A stretch of 64,000 nucleotides of DNA. It comes from Natronorubrum thiooxidans (GTDB lineage Archaea > Halobacteriota > Halobacteria > Halobacteriales > Natrialbaceae). The notes beneath the pieces were generated by a model that was not told the DNA's origin, ran no database searches, and was given only the letters and a program-made list of their open reading frames with translations. The stretch covers positions 62,001-126,000 of the forward strand of contig NZ_FTNR01000007.1 in the NCBI RefSeq assembly GCF_900156475.1, given 5' to 3'. The translations under genes and the position numbers were made by a program. Shown here in pieces: positions 25,291-34,475 of this stretch (position 1 is the first letter of the stretch; each line of letters begins with the position of its first letter).

Positions 25291-25491
25291 CGCGTCGTCC
25301 GGCTCGAGTGTCTCAAACCGTCGTAATCACGCACTACCCAAAGATACGGCCTCGATAATTAACCAATCTGCGCTTGAACGACGTGGTATCGTGGCTGTTC
25401 GTCGTTTGATGTCCTGCAGTCGGTCGGTGACTGAGTGGGCGGTCCAGTCGCCACGCTCGCTCGAGCAGCCAAGCGATCGACCGTCGCACAC

Positions 25492-25498
25492 GGAGGTG
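25492..25498 (+). promoter_or_regulatory. Shine-Dalgarno GGAGGTG deciding the start of the Bat-like regulator
   Basis: GGAGGTG, fully complementary to the haloarchaeal 16S 3' end, ends 8 nt before GTG 25507. It makes that GTG a better start than the in-frame GTG at 25435. Confidence 0.6.
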
Positions 25499-25506
25499 GC
25501 CGCTCG

Positions 25507-28500
25507 GTGAGCGACGGCACGACCGTCGTCGGCGACGTCCTTCGCGTGCTCGTCGTCGGTGACTCGCGACCGATCGACGCGGCGATGGATGCGCTCTCCT
25601 CACAATTCGTCTCGATCTCGCTCATCAGAGAACGAACGCTCTCGAACGCAGTCGATCGACTCGATCAACTCGAGATTCACTGTGTCGTCTGTCCGTTCGG
25701 GCCGACCGACCGGGATCGATCGACACTCGAGGCGCTTCGGGAGCGGGCCGAGGAGTTGCCGATCGTCGCCGCCGTGGACAGCGAAACGGCCGACGAAGAA
25801 ACACTCGAGTTGGCACTCGAGGCCGGGGCGAGTGACATCATCGAATCCGATGCCCCTCGGTCGCTCATCGCGACTCGGATCAGAAACGCGGCCGAGCGGT
25901 TCCGTCTGGAAGGTGGCGCAGACCGGCGCGGCCGGTCGATCCTCGAGCGATCCGACGCGCTCGTCTGGGTGGTCGACGAGACGGGTGCCATCGAATACGC
26001 GAGCGCAGCCGTCGAGCCGCGGCTGGGATACACGCCTGACGAACTCGAGCGGACGTCTCTTTCACAGCTCGTCCATCCGGACGATCGTAAACTGGTTGAC
26101 GAGCGCCTCGAGCGCGTTTCGGCGGCTGCGTTCGGAGCGACCGAGCGCGTTTCGGTACGGATCGGCCACGCCGATGGCACGTGGCATGCGTACGAACTGA
26201 CCGCGGCCAACCGGGTTGCGGACCCACTCGTCGAAGGACTTGTGCTTACGCTTTCGGCAACACCGGTGGCCGAGTCGGCCGACGGCGTTCGAACGGCGAT
26301 CGATCGTTTCGAGGACCCGTTTTTTACGCTCGGGCCACAGTGGGAACTGCGCTATGCCAACGAGGCTGCGAGCCGACTGTTCGCCTCAGACGCGACTGCT
26401 GAGCCTGGAACTGTCGTCTGGGACCTCCTCGATCCGGCCGTTCGAAGCCAGTTCTACGAACGGGTCCTCGAGGCGACGACGACTGACACCGTCGTCGAGT
26501 TCGAGACTGTCTCCCCCGGGAGCGAGACTCGACTCGCGGTTGCCGTCCACCCCGGCGAGGACGGTGTTACCGTGACTGCACGCGAACCTTCGGATGCCGA
26601 CTCCGCCGTCGACCGGGAGCGGTTCGACCTCCTCGAGTCGGTTGTCGACGCGCTCGAGGACGGACTCGTCGTTCTCGAGGGATCGACGATTCGGTTTGCC
26701 AACGCGGCACTGCTCGAGTTGGCCGGCGGAGAGACGCTCGTCGGCCGCGGGATCGATACCGTTTTCGACGACGACCTCACGGCGGCGGTTCGCGAGCGCG
26801 CACAGTCACCGGTCGTCAGGTGGATGGATCCGCTGTCGGGATCGCTCATCGCCGGCGCTGCCCGTCGGCCGGTCGACGTGTTCGTCGCACCGCTGTCCGG
26901 CGACGAACGAACACTTTGTGTCGTCCGCGATCGCCGTCGATCGCCGGCTGCAACCCTGTCGACGATCCATCGGATGATCACGGCGATGCGTGATGCCGAG
27001 AGCCGTTTCGGCGTGTTCCAGTCGGCCGTCGATGCAACAGTTGCCAGTTCGGACGCTGACCTCGCCGGCTGGTATCTCATCGAGGCGGACGTCCTCAGAC
27101 CGGCAGCAGTCGCCACTCGAGCCACGACCGATCACGCCGAGCCGCCGCCGATCGAACGCGCCGAGATCGACCTGCTCGAGCGCCTCGAGACCGAAGCGGA
27201 CGCCGATGGTGAGGGTGTCGTCTTCGATCGCCCGGACATCGAGCCTGCCCTTTCCCGGGCCGGAATCCGTGCCGAACGGGTGCTTGCCGTTTCGATCGCC
27301 GATCACGGGCTCCTCCTTGCGACGAGTACCGATCCGATGGCTTTCGAGGCACACGAGCAGACGCCGGTCGAAATCGCCGGCCGGGCGGCTGCGACTGCGC
27401 TCGATGCGCTCGAACGCGAGACGACGATCCAGCGCCACCGCGGCGACCTCGAGCGACTCGAGTCCGCCGTTGCCCGCTGTCAGCAACTGCAGACGTTCGA
27501 ACGAACGCTGCTCGCCAGTGATTCCCGAGCGGAACTCGAACAGGATCTCTGTGAGGCGCTCGTCTCTTTCGAGTTCGACGACACGCTCGGGACGATCGAT
27601 CTGGCCTGGGTCGGCGATGTCGCCACCGGCTCCGAACGGATCACGCCGAGTGCATGGGCCGGCCGGAACGGCGAGTTCCTCGAGTCGGTTTCGATTCCGA
27701 TACACGGCGATGATGAGCCACCCCATCCAGCGGCGAGGGCAGCCGAGACGCTCGAACCGGCGGTTATCGACGATCTCGAGGCCGGTGGAGTCGATCAGGC
27801 GTGGCGACGACGCGCCCTCGAGAACGGGGTTCGATCCGTCCTGAGCGTGCCCCTCGTCTCCGAGGGATTCTGTTATGGAACGCTCACCGTGTACGCCGAT
27901 CAGCCGTCGCTGTTCGACGACGCGATCGAACAGCTGTGTACCCATCTTGCGACGGTCGCCAGCGCTGCGATCGCGTCGATCGAACGGAAACGCGCGTTGT
28001 TGACCGATCGCATCACCGAACTCGAGGTTGTCCTCCGGGACGACACGGCGGCGCTGTCGGCGATTGCACATCGACTGCAGCGGCGGCTCGACGTGCAGGC
28101 GGTCGTCCCCCGCTCTTCTGGTGGTTCGACGGTGTTCTGTATGGTCACAGACGTCGACGAGGCGACGATCCACGCTGCCATCGAGTCGGCGTCTGGGGTC
28201 GAATCGGGCCGATTCATCGGTGATCGCGCGGACGCCTCGGTGATCGAACTCGTCCTCACCGAGTCCTCCGTCGCGGAGACGCTTGCGAGCCACGGTGGGA
28301 TCTTGGAATCGGTGACGCCAATCGACGACCGAACCCGATTTGTTATTGCCCTCTCGAGTACCGTCGACGTCCGGTCGTTCGTCCGGATGCTCGAGCGAAC
28401 GTATCCGGGCACGGAGTTGCTCGCCCGTCGCGAGCGAGACCGGTCCGATCGGCCCGTCCGCGCGTTCGATGCCGAACTTCGCAGTCGGCTCTCGGAGCGA

Positions 28501-28686
28501 CAGTTTCGGACCCTCGAGACGGCGTACTATGATGGCTTTTTCGGGTGGCCTCGCGAAAGCACCGGTGAGGAAGTCGCTGACTCACTCGGTGTCTCACAGC
28601 CGACGTTCAGCCGCCATCTTCGCCTTGCCCAGCAGAAACTGTTCGAACTGTTGTTCGACGATCGTGCAACCGGTGGCACTGACTGA
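25507..28686 (+). CDS. Multi-PAS/GAF bacterio-opsin activator-like regulator (HTH_10)
   Basis: A 1059-aa signal-sensing transcription regulator. Domain order: receiver-like domain (about 1-125), in which the usual phospho-acceptor Asp region reads HCVVCPFGPTD with no Asp in place, so it is probably a pseudo-receiver; PAS 1 (SDALVWVVDETGAIEYASAA ... VHPDDRKLV); PAS 2 (DPFFTLGPQWELRYANEAAS); PAS 3 (EDGLVVLEGSTIRFANAALL); a GAF-like Bat region around residues 490-840 (GVRSVLSVPLVSEGFCYGTL); and the C-terminal HTH_10 domain (SERQFRTLETAYYDGFFGWP, DSLGVSQPTFSRHLRLAQQK). No kinase domain is present. It probably senses redox, light or a small ligand directly. The TGA stop coincides with palindromic repeat copy B. 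Confidence 0.88.
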   Translation: MSDGTTVVGDVLRVLVVGDSRPIDAAMDALSSQFVSISLIRERTLSNAVDRLDQLEIHCVVCPFGPTDRDRSTLEALRERAEELPIVAAVDSETADEETLELALEAGASDIIESDAPRSLIATRIRNAAERFRLEGGADRRGRSILERSDALVWVVDETGAIEYASAAVEPRLGYTPDELERTSLSQLVHPDDRKLVDERLERVSAAAFGATERVSVRIGHADGTWHAYELTAANRVADPLVEGLVLTLSATPVAESADGVRTAIDRFEDPFFTLGPQWELRYANEAASRLFASDATAEPGTVVWDLLDPAVRSQFYERVLEATTTDTVVEFETVSPGSETRLAVAVHPGEDGVTVTAREPSDADSAVDRERFDLLESVVDALEDGLVVLEGSTIRFANAALLELAGGETLVGRGIDTVFDDDLTAAVRERAQSPVVRWMDPLSGSLIAGAARRPVDVFVAPLSGDERTLCVVRDRRRSPAATLSTIHRMITAMRDAESRFGVFQSAVDATVASSDADLAGWYLIEADVLRPAAVATRATTDHAEPPPIERAEIDLLERLETEADADGEGVVFDRPDIEPALSRAGIRAERVLAVSIADHGLLLATSTDPMAFEAHEQTPVEIAGRAAATALDALERETTIQRHRGDLERLESAVARCQQLQTFERTLLASDSRAELEQDLCEALVSFEFDDTLGTIDLAWVGDVATGSERITPSAWAGRNGEFLESVSIPIHGDDEPPHPAARAAETLEPAVIDDLEAGGVDQAWRRRALENGVRSVLSVPLVSEGFCYGTLTVYADQPSLFDDAIEQLCTHLATVASAAIASIERKRALLTDRITELEVVLRDDTAALSAIAHRLQRRLDVQAVVPRSSGGSTVFCMVTDVDEATIHAAIESASGVESGRFIGDRADASVIELVLTESSVAETLASHGGILESVTPIDDRTRFVIALSSTVDVRSFVRMLERTYPGTELLARRERDRSDRPVRAFDAELRSRLSERQFRTLETAYYDGFFGWPRESTGEEVADSLGVSQPTFSRHLRLAQQKLFELLFDDRATGGTD

Positions 28687-28764
28687 TACAGTCTGTTGTG
28701 ATTCGTTCCCGGTGGTCGCCCGACTGGGGCGGCGATCACCGAGAAACGGCTACAACGATCCGTC
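28687..28764. repeat. Nested palindromic element, copy B (degenerate)
   Basis: Begins right after the TGA of the Bat-like gene with TACAGTCTGTTGTG and ends CTACAACGATCCGTC. The inner stem CGGTGGTCGCCC / GGGCGGCGATCACCG is imperfect. It is an older, diverged relative of copies A, C and D. The following 235 bases to 29001 are AT-rich and hold no gene; the promoter of the next gene is probably at ATATTAC near 28977. Confidence 0.6.
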
Positions 28765-29001
28765 TGAGGCGCTCACGGAACGTAGTCATATCTTACCGCC
28801 GCTGCTCGTTCCGAAATAGCCGGGTAACATAGTATTTCTTTCTATAAAAAATAGTCAGCACAAACGACGCCTGAATAGGTATAGCGGTCCAGTTTTGATC
28901 CCGTTTCCTGTATAGCGTCTACGACCATATGGCCACGGTCGAATCAGACGTTCAATGAGCGAGTTCACGGTAATCGAATATTACAGGGGTCATCCATCCG
29001 G

Positions 29002-29712
29002 ATGGCGGATCGATCTGTGAGTATCGAGACGACTGAGTCCAGGCGGAAGCCGGGGATCCGGTCCCAGGCGGATGGTGGCGTTATCACCCAGCTCCGTCTC
29101 GACCACTCGTCGCTGTTCTTGCGACCGACGCTGCGTCGCGCCCCCGACGTCACTGTCGAACCCGAATACTGGACGACACTCGAGACGGGCCGAACGCTTG
29201 TCTTCTGTAGTGTCTATGGAAGCTCGTTCGACAGCTTCGAGACGGCACTCGAGACGGATCCGACGATCGACGACCCGATCCTTGTCGACCGCTATCCCGA
29301 CCGGCGCGTCTATCGGGTCGCGCTGACCGACCGGGCGGTGTCGTTCATCGCGGAGACGGCAACAGCCGGCGGCCGCCTGCTCGATCTCTCGAGTTCACGC
29401 GACGGCTGGCTCGTCCAACTTCAGTTCCCGACCCGGGACGACCTCGTCTCATTTAACGACTACTGTCGCGAGCGAGATATTTCGGTGGCAGTTGACCATC
29501 TGCGGCTGTCGGACGACGACGACGACGGCGTCGTTGCCCTGACGGAAAAACAACAGGAACTGCTCGCCGTCGCGCACGAGGAAGGCTATTTCGACGTGCC
29601 GCGGGGAATCTCACAGGACGAACTGGCCGACAGACTTGGCGTCTCGAAATCGGCCGTTTCACAGCGGCTTCGACGCGCAATCGGCGAACTCTGTGCGTCG
29701 AAGCTGTGCTGA
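29002..29712 (+). CDS. HTH_10 transcription regulator, bacterio-opsin activator-like
   Basis: A 236-aa regulator. The N-terminal ~170 residues are an unassigned alpha/beta sensor-like domain (WTTLETGRTLVFCSVYG, DPILVDRYPDRRVYRVALTD), followed by an acidic run SDDDDDGVVALTEKQQELLA. The C-terminal domain is an HTH_10: AVAHEEGYFDVPRGISQDEL and DRLGVSKSAVSQRLRRAIGE. Small Bat-like proteins of this layout regulate metabolism in haloarchaea; the target here is unknown. It is separated by a palindromic repeat and a promoter gap from the larger HTH_10 gene upstream, so it is probably an independent unit. Confidence 0.85.
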   Translation: MADRSVSIETTESRRKPGIRSQADGGVITQLRLDHSSLFLRPTLRRAPDVTVEPEYWTTLETGRTLVFCSVYGSSFDSFETALETDPTIDDPILVDRYPDRRVYRVALTDRAVSFIAETATAGGRLLDLSSSRDGWLVQLQFPTRDDLVSFNDYCRERDISVAVDHLRLSDDDDDGVVALTEKQQELLAVAHEEGYFDVPRGISQDELADRLGVSKSAVSQRLRRAIGELCASKLC

Positions 29713-29884
29713 TCGTCGTCCCAGCTTCTCTCTCGAACGAGCAACTCGCTGTCGAGAAATTGTGAGAGTCACTCCGTTGCGGTCCGTTGATCGGCCAGTG
29801 TGCGAAAAGGCAGAATTACTCCGTTCCACTGAGTTGACCCGGCAACGCAGTGGATGACGACTGTCGTGACTTGTCTCCGATCGC

Positions 29885-30073
29885 TTACGCGTCGTCTTCG
29901 TCGTCGTCTTTCATCGAGCCGAGTTGGGACACGAGCTCGTCGGTCGAGGCGTCGGACTCGAAGGACAGCTGTCCGTCGTGGTCGTTTTCGTGGACGTTGA
30001 CGGCCTCTACGTCGTCGTCATCGTCGGCCGTCTGTTGCTGTTGTTCGGATTCGTCGTAGCTACCAAAACCCAT
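29885..30073 (-). CDS. Small acidic haloarchaeal protein (DUF5786-like)
   Basis: A 62-aa, highly acidic protein beginning MGFGSYDESEQQQQ, with an Asp run, then VNVHENDHDGQLSFESDAST and DELVSQLGSMKDDDEDD. I recognise this as a widespread haloarchaeal family of unknown function (DUF5786; number from memory). The CTTTAG stretch near 30097-30104 is about 28 nt upstream of the ATG and fits leaderless expression. The protein has no fold-defining motif. It may be disordered or a small regulator. Confidence 0.8.
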   Translation of the reverse strand: MGFGSYDESEQQQQTADDDDDVEAVNVHENDHDGQLSFESDASTDELVSQLGSMKDDDEDDA

Positions 30074-30356
30074 ATGATAACCTCATTAGTGAGTGCTAAA
30101 GGTGTGCCGGTTCGTTCCCTCTCTGTGAACTGGAGCCAGGACCTAATTGCCACTCCAGCGTCATCAACCGGCCGAAATGTCGCGGTCGTAGATCCGCTCT
30201 TGAGTCAATTTCGCATCTACCCAGCCGCTTTGATCGACGCGTTCGATCGGGCTCACGGTGTCCTCGTGGCCGGAGCAAGTACGCCGATCCGAGTCGGTTC
30301 TGCACGCTCCGGCGACGATGAACAAAATTATTACGCCGGTGGCTGTACGTCGGATT

Positions 30357-30584
30357 ATGGGACGATACGGCGACCTCAACTATGGTTTCCTGACCAAAGC
30401 CGGGTTCCTGTTCGGCCTCGGATTACTGCTTTTCGGTGCGGGTGGCGAGATCCTTGGCCACGCCGTCTACGGGGACCTGCCTGCCTGGCAGAACACACTG
30501 TTTACTTACTCCGAGGGAATCGGTCTCGTTATCGGCTTTTTCTCGCCCTGGATCTTCGGGATTTTCCTGCCCCTCACCGAGTAA
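30357..30584 (+). CDS. Small haloarchaeal membrane protein (DUF7860-like)
   Basis: A 75-aa membrane protein starting MGRYGDLNYGFLTKAGFLFG, with two hydrophobic spans (about 12-30 and 48-70) separated by GEILGHAVYGDLPAW. It ends in the conserved FGIFLPLTE. It is a common haloarchaeal family without known function. ATG 30357 is chosen over upstream starts because homologues begin MGRYGDL and an AATTATTA box lies 25-33 nt upstream. Confidence 0.75.
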   Translation: MGRYGDLNYGFLTKAGFLFGLGLLLFGAGGEILGHAVYGDLPAWQNTLFTYSEGIGLVIGFFSPWIFGIFLPLTE

Positions 30585-31206
30585 CAGCCGGACGGCCTGT
30601 TTCCGGTCTGACCGCTTCGCGTTCGCGACCGAAGCGGGGGGTCTCTCGAGTTCGGACGACGTTTGGCCGTCGATACAGCGCTGTCAGCTACCCGTCAGCG
30701 ATATCGCTTGACTCCACTCGATCGATCGAAACGACGGGATTCAGTATGGCCGACAATATATTCGTTTGTACAGCCATACTCGGTCTCCGTTTGACTGTTC
30801 GGTTGACATACTTCGGTCTAAACTGTGTTTCGACCGTTCTTTTGTGGATCGTCCGGCACAAATCGAACAAAAATTGTAAAATTTGATATGAACGTGTTAG
30901 TGTCCCCAGTACTGACATTCCCCTGATCCCCGATCGAGCAAGTCTGTTACCTGCCAACTACCGTCTCTAGTAGTTCGTCTATAGTAATGGATGCAGATGG
31001 GTAGGTCTGTATCATGTCCGTGCACCGTTTGCCATCTCGAACAGTTACCACGGGCGACCAACTATCTATGACACGATCACGACCGCTACGAGTGACCGTT
31101 CGCCGTCCTCGCCGCGTCCAGTGGAGGCCGAGCTCGAGTTTCGAAACCGCCACCACGTCGTTCCGGGACCGCGTCCCCGAACGCGCTCACGGTGAGTGAG
31201 TGACCG
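30585..31206. other. Gap upstream of glmS
   Basis: No gene is supported. A perfect 8-bp hairpin (CCGCTTCG at 30612, CGAAGCGG at 30630) follows the membrane-protein gene and might mark its transcript end. The middle (30750-30900) is AT-rich and the last 150 bases are GC-rich; a basic 61-codon frame at 31014-31199 looks like chance. The glmS promoter is not clear. Confidence 0.4.
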
Positions 31207-33021
31207 ATGTGTGGAATTATCGGTCGGGTCGGCGATGGAAACGCCCTCGAGCCGCTGTTGACTGGCCTCGAGAACCTCGAATATCGAGGCTACGATTCGG
31301 CTGGTATCGCCGTTCAGAACGGCTCTGGCATCGATATCCAGAAACGGTCGGGAAAGGTCGACGAACTGAAAGCATCCATCGGGGACACACCGCTCGAAGG
31401 GGAGGTCGGCATTGGCCATACGCGCTGGAGCACACACGGCCCGCCGACCGACGCGAACGCTCACCCGCATACGGACGGCACGAAAGACGTCGCCGTCGTC
31501 CACAACGGGATCATCGAGAACTACGTCGAACTCAAATCTCGGCTCGCCGACCGCGGCCACGAGTTTACCAGTGACACCGACACCGAGGTCATTCCCCATC
31601 TCATCCAGTCCTATCTCGACAAGGGCATGGAAAACGAGGCGGCGTTCCGACGTGCGATCGCCGACCTCGAGGGAAGCTACGCCGTCACGGCGATGCTCTC
31701 GGGCGAACACGTCCTCTACGCTGCTCGACAGGGATCACCCCTCGTCGTCGGCATGGAAGACGGCGAGTACTTCCTCGCAAGCGACGTGCCGGCGTTCCTC
31801 GAGTACACAGACAGTGTGGTCTATCTCGAGGACGGAGACGTCGTCATCGTCGATGCCGACGGCGTCGAGTTCACCGATCTCGCGGGCAACCCCGTCGTCC
31901 GCGAGCCCGAAACAATCGAGTGGGATCCCGAGCAGGCCGGCAAGGGTGAGTTCGACCACTTCATGCTGAAGGAGATCCACGAGCAGCCAACGGCGCTGAC
32001 ACAGGCACTCGAGGGCCGAATCGATCCCGAACACGGACGGATCGCGCTCGCGGATTTCGAACCGGGGACGTTCACCGACATCGAAAGCGTCCAGCTGATT
32101 GCCTGTGGGACGTCCTATCACGCTGCGCTGTACGGCTCGCTCGTGTTGAATCAGGCCGGCGTTCACGCGACAGCGCTGCTTGCAAACGAGTACAGCGTCT
32201 CGTCCCCGCCGATCGACGACGACACGCTGGTGATCGCGGTCACCCAGAGCGGCGAGACGGCGGACACGCTGAACGCCCTTCGACAGGCCAATGCCGAAGG
32301 TGCAACGACAGTCACGGTTACGAACGTGGTCGGCTCGACTGCCGCCCGGGAGGCCGACGAGGCGTTGTTCATCCGGGCTGGGCCCGAGATCGGCGTCGCG
32401 GCGACCAAGACGTTCTCCTCGCAGGCCGTCATGCTCACGCTGCTCGGCCAACGGATCGCCGCCGATCTGCGTGGTGAGCCGCCGGCCGATCTCGAGACGC
32501 TCCTGGCGGAGCTCGCTGCGATGCCCGACGCGATCGCGGGGCTACTCGAAGATTCCGATGCCGACGCAATCGCCGACCGGTACGCAAACAGCCAGTCGTA
32601 TTTCTTCATTGGCCGCGGCCTCGGGTTCTCGGTGGCACTCGAGGGTGCCCTGAAGTTCAAAGAGATCACCTACGAACACGCCGAAGGCTTCGCCTCGGGC
32701 GAACTCAAACACGGCCCATTAGCACTTGTGACGCCTGAGACGCCGGTCTTTGCGGTGTTTACCGGTGAGGAAGACGAGAAAACCCTCAAAAACGCCGAGG
32801 AGGCACAGACCCGTGGGGCACCCGTCATCGCAGTCTGTCCAGCCGGACACCGAGCGGTCGACGTTGCGGACGATCACCTCGAGATCCCCGAGATGGAAGC
32901 CGACCTCGCTGGGCTCCTCGCGAACGTCCAGCTCCAGTTGGTCTCGTACTACGCTGCTGAACTCCTCGGTCGCCCGATCGACAAACCGCGCAATCTTGCC
33001 AAAAGCGTCACCGTCGAGTAG
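31207..33021 (+). CDS. glmS: Glutamine--fructose-6-phosphate aminotransferase (isomerising)
   Basis: Makes glucosamine-6-phosphate from fructose-6-phosphate and glutamine, the entry to UDP-GlcNAc for glycans. Length 604 aa, as in bacterial GlmS. The N-terminal glutaminase begins MCGIIGRVG with Cys2 as nucleophile after Met removal, followed by LENLEYRGYDSAGIA, IGHTRWSTHGPPTDANAHPH and VHNGIIENY. Two SIS domains follow (LIACGTSYHAALYGSLV; IAVTQSGETADTLNALRQ; FFIGRGLGFSVALEGALKFK), and the tail DKPRNLAKSVTVE is the family end. It feeds the epimerase WecB in this window. No GlmM or GlmU is nearby. Confidence 0.96.
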   Translation: MCGIIGRVGDGNALEPLLTGLENLEYRGYDSAGIAVQNGSGIDIQKRSGKVDELKASIGDTPLEGEVGIGHTRWSTHGPPTDANAHPHTDGTKDVAVVHNGIIENYVELKSRLADRGHEFTSDTDTEVIPHLIQSYLDKGMENEAAFRRAIADLEGSYAVTAMLSGEHVLYAARQGSPLVVGMEDGEYFLASDVPAFLEYTDSVVYLEDGDVVIVDADGVEFTDLAGNPVVREPETIEWDPEQAGKGEFDHFMLKEIHEQPTALTQALEGRIDPEHGRIALADFEPGTFTDIESVQLIACGTSYHAALYGSLVLNQAGVHATALLANEYSVSSPPIDDDTLVIAVTQSGETADTLNALRQANAEGATTVTVTNVVGSTAAREADEALFIRAGPEIGVAATKTFSSQAVMLTLLGQRIAADLRGEPPADLETLLAELAAMPDAIAGLLEDSDADAIADRYANSQSYFFIGRGLGFSVALEGALKFKEITYEHAEGFASGELKHGPLALVTPETPVFAVFTGEEDEKTLKNAEEAQTRGAPVIAVCPAGHRAVDVADDHLEIPEMEADLAGLLANVQLQLVSYYAAELLGRPIDKPRNLAKSVTVE

Positions 33022-33555
33022 CTGCCGTCTCGCCGTTTGGACCCGCTGTTAGTTTTCGACCGCGTTTGTGCGCGTCTATGCCCGGGCTCGGCTGCCGATG
33101 GACTCGAGTACGAGTCATTGGTACCGACGGACCCGGACCACCCCCGTAGACTCGGGTCCAGACGGTGTCGTTAGGTGCCGACCCGCGACCCGTACTCGAA
33201 CGAATCGGCATCGCCCTGGAGAGAACGGTCACGCTGTTTGTCGAACTATTCTCTCCACCTAGCTGGCCACCGCATCGGAATATAAATACCACACGTGATA
33301 ATGACGGCTACGTGATGATGATCTCGGCGGTCACTGATCGCATATCGCTTCCCGATCGACCGAGTGGGTCATACACCCCGTAAAATGAGTTATTATCAGA
33401 GGTAAATACTGTATTACTGCCGTGTAAAGCCATGACACTGCCGTTTTCCGAACTTTCTGTAATACCTGATTTTCACGATAAACAACCGAATGGGTTCTCA
33501 TTTATCTTGATTATGCTGTCTATAGTAAATACCGTTCTATGGCTACAGACTGTTG
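33022..33555. other. Gap between glmS and the zinc-finger gene
   Basis: Two AT-rich promoter-like sites stand out: TATAAATAC at 33281 and GTAAATACTG near 33401. Each is followed about 27-30 nt later by an ATG (33315, 22-codon frame; 33432, 84-codon frame overlapping the zinc-finger gene out of frame). The second frame starts with a plausible hydrophobic segment but runs over a better gene. Otherwise nothing is recognised. Confidence 0.35.
33315..33383 (+). CDS. Possible 22-residue small protein
   Basis: ATG 33315 is 27-35 nt downstream of the strongest TATA-like box in the area (ATATAAATA, 33280-33288), the spacing of a leaderless gene. It encodes MMISAVTDRISLPDRPSGSY plus TP and ends at TAA. 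No family is known. It could equally be the 5' part of a small RNA. Confidence 0.22.
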   Translation: MMISAVTDRISLPDRPSGSYTP

Positions 33556-33765
33556 ATGTCGACGGAACCAACCGATACGAAGTGGACACCGATGACGTCC
33601 GGCCAGCAAACGACTGCTCCCCGCTGTGTCAACTGTGGGAACCAGGTCACTCGGCAGTTCGCTCGTGTCTTCGGAGACAATCGTGACGTCGTCCACGCCT
33701 GTCCTGACTGTGCCACGTACCGAGAGATGAAAACGTCCGATTTCATCCCGAAAGAACGCCGGTAG
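33556..33765 (+). CDS. Small zinc-finger protein (haloarchaeal DUF7563-like)
   Basis: A 69-aa protein with two Cys pairs: RCVNCGNQVTRQFARVFGDN and VVHACPDCATYREM, which should bind one zinc ion. The core CxxCxxxVxxxFxRVFGDN is a common haloarchaeal family of unknown role. ATG 33556 is favoured by the TATAGTAAATAC stretch 27-36 nt upstream; ATG 33592 would give a 57-aa form. It may bind nucleic acid or protein. It is not in an operon. Confidence 0.75.
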   Translation: MSTEPTDTKWTPMTSGQQTTAPRCVNCGNQVTRQFARVFGDNRDVVHACPDCATYREMKTSDFIPKERR

Positions 33766-34008
33766 CAGTTCTCGAGTTCGTGTTCCGTTGCCGACACTGT
33801 CCTCACCGCTGTGGTCGTGTGTCACGTTTTGACGTTCGTGGCCTTGATGTCGGTCGAATCCCGCCTGCGGCGACGTTAGCGGCACCCTATATTTCTGAAC
33901 TGTCTGTATCGTATATACGCAGCACTCGCGTTGGACTCGCCTGATGATGGATTCAGTCTCGTCTCATCGTGTCGGACGAACCAAAATCGCTGGTCGACAG
34001 GTCACAGT

Positions 34009-34269
34009 ATGAGTGCAACCGAATCCGATACCGAAGCCGACGATCCGGCGTCACAGGCGTCACTGACCGACCTGCCGCCGAGCTCGAAACTCGTCTACAA
34101 GGTCCTCGAGTACGAGGGATCGATGACCCAAGAGGAGATCGCCGCGGAGTCGCGGCTCTGTTCGCGGACAGTCAGATACGGGCTCGGGAAACTCGAGAAC
34201 GAGGGACTGGTCTCCAGTCGTGTCTACCTCGAGGATGCCCGGCAGTCGAAGTACCGAATCGTCGACTGA
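34009..34269 (+). CDS. Small winged-helix regulator (MarR/TrmB-like)
   Basis: An 86-aa DNA-binding protein. After an acidic 20-residue tail comes one winged helix: LPPSSKLVYKVLEYEGSMTQ, EEIAAESRLCSRTVRYGLGK (recognition helix) and LENEGLVSSRVYLEDARQSK (wing). This compact form is widespread in haloarchaea; targets are unknown. ATG 34009 matches the usual family start MSATESD. The TGA stop is the first codon of palindromic repeat copy C. Confidence 0.85.
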   Translation: MSATESDTEADDPASQASLTDLPPSSKLVYKVLEYEGSMTQEEIAAESRLCSRTVRYGLGKLENEGLVSSRVYLEDARQSKYRIVD

Positions 34270-34347
34270 TACGGTTTACTGTAGTCAATTACCGCCGATC
34301 GCCAGAACGGGTCGGCGATCGGCGGCAAATAGTTACAGCAATCCGTA
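34270..34347. repeat. Nested palindromic element, copy C
   Basis: Outer arms TACGGTTTACTGTA and TACAGCAATCCGTA (12 of 14 pair) and a perfect inner stem CCGCCGATCGCC / GGCGATCGGCGG. It starts directly after TGA of the winged-helix gene. A worn right-half-like fragment (ACGGCTACGAGAATCCCTC) follows at 34433-34451, just before the next gene end. Confidence 0.8.
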
Positions 34348-34475
34348 TGAGAGGGGGTCTCGTCGCCAGCCGGGTATCGCTGCCCAGAGCTGTGCAGGTT
34401 CCGTGGCTCGGTTTCCGTGCCGTAACCCGCTGAACGGCTACGAGAATCCCTCTGAACTCGTGTTTGCGGTTTCGA

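Noticed and set aside
26806-28293. 495-codon minus-strand frame inside the Bat-like gene
   Set aside because: Shadow of a GC-rich gene: no family motif, Arg/Asp-rich composition from antisense codons.
30612-30637. Hairpin as a proven terminator
   Set aside because: The stem is perfect but no T-rich tract follows, and archaeal termination depends mainly on T-runs; mentioned only as a possible transcript end.
34433-34455. Fifth copy of the palindromic element
   Set aside because: Only the right arm is similar (ACGGCTACGAGAATCCCTC); no left arm or inner stem can be aligned.
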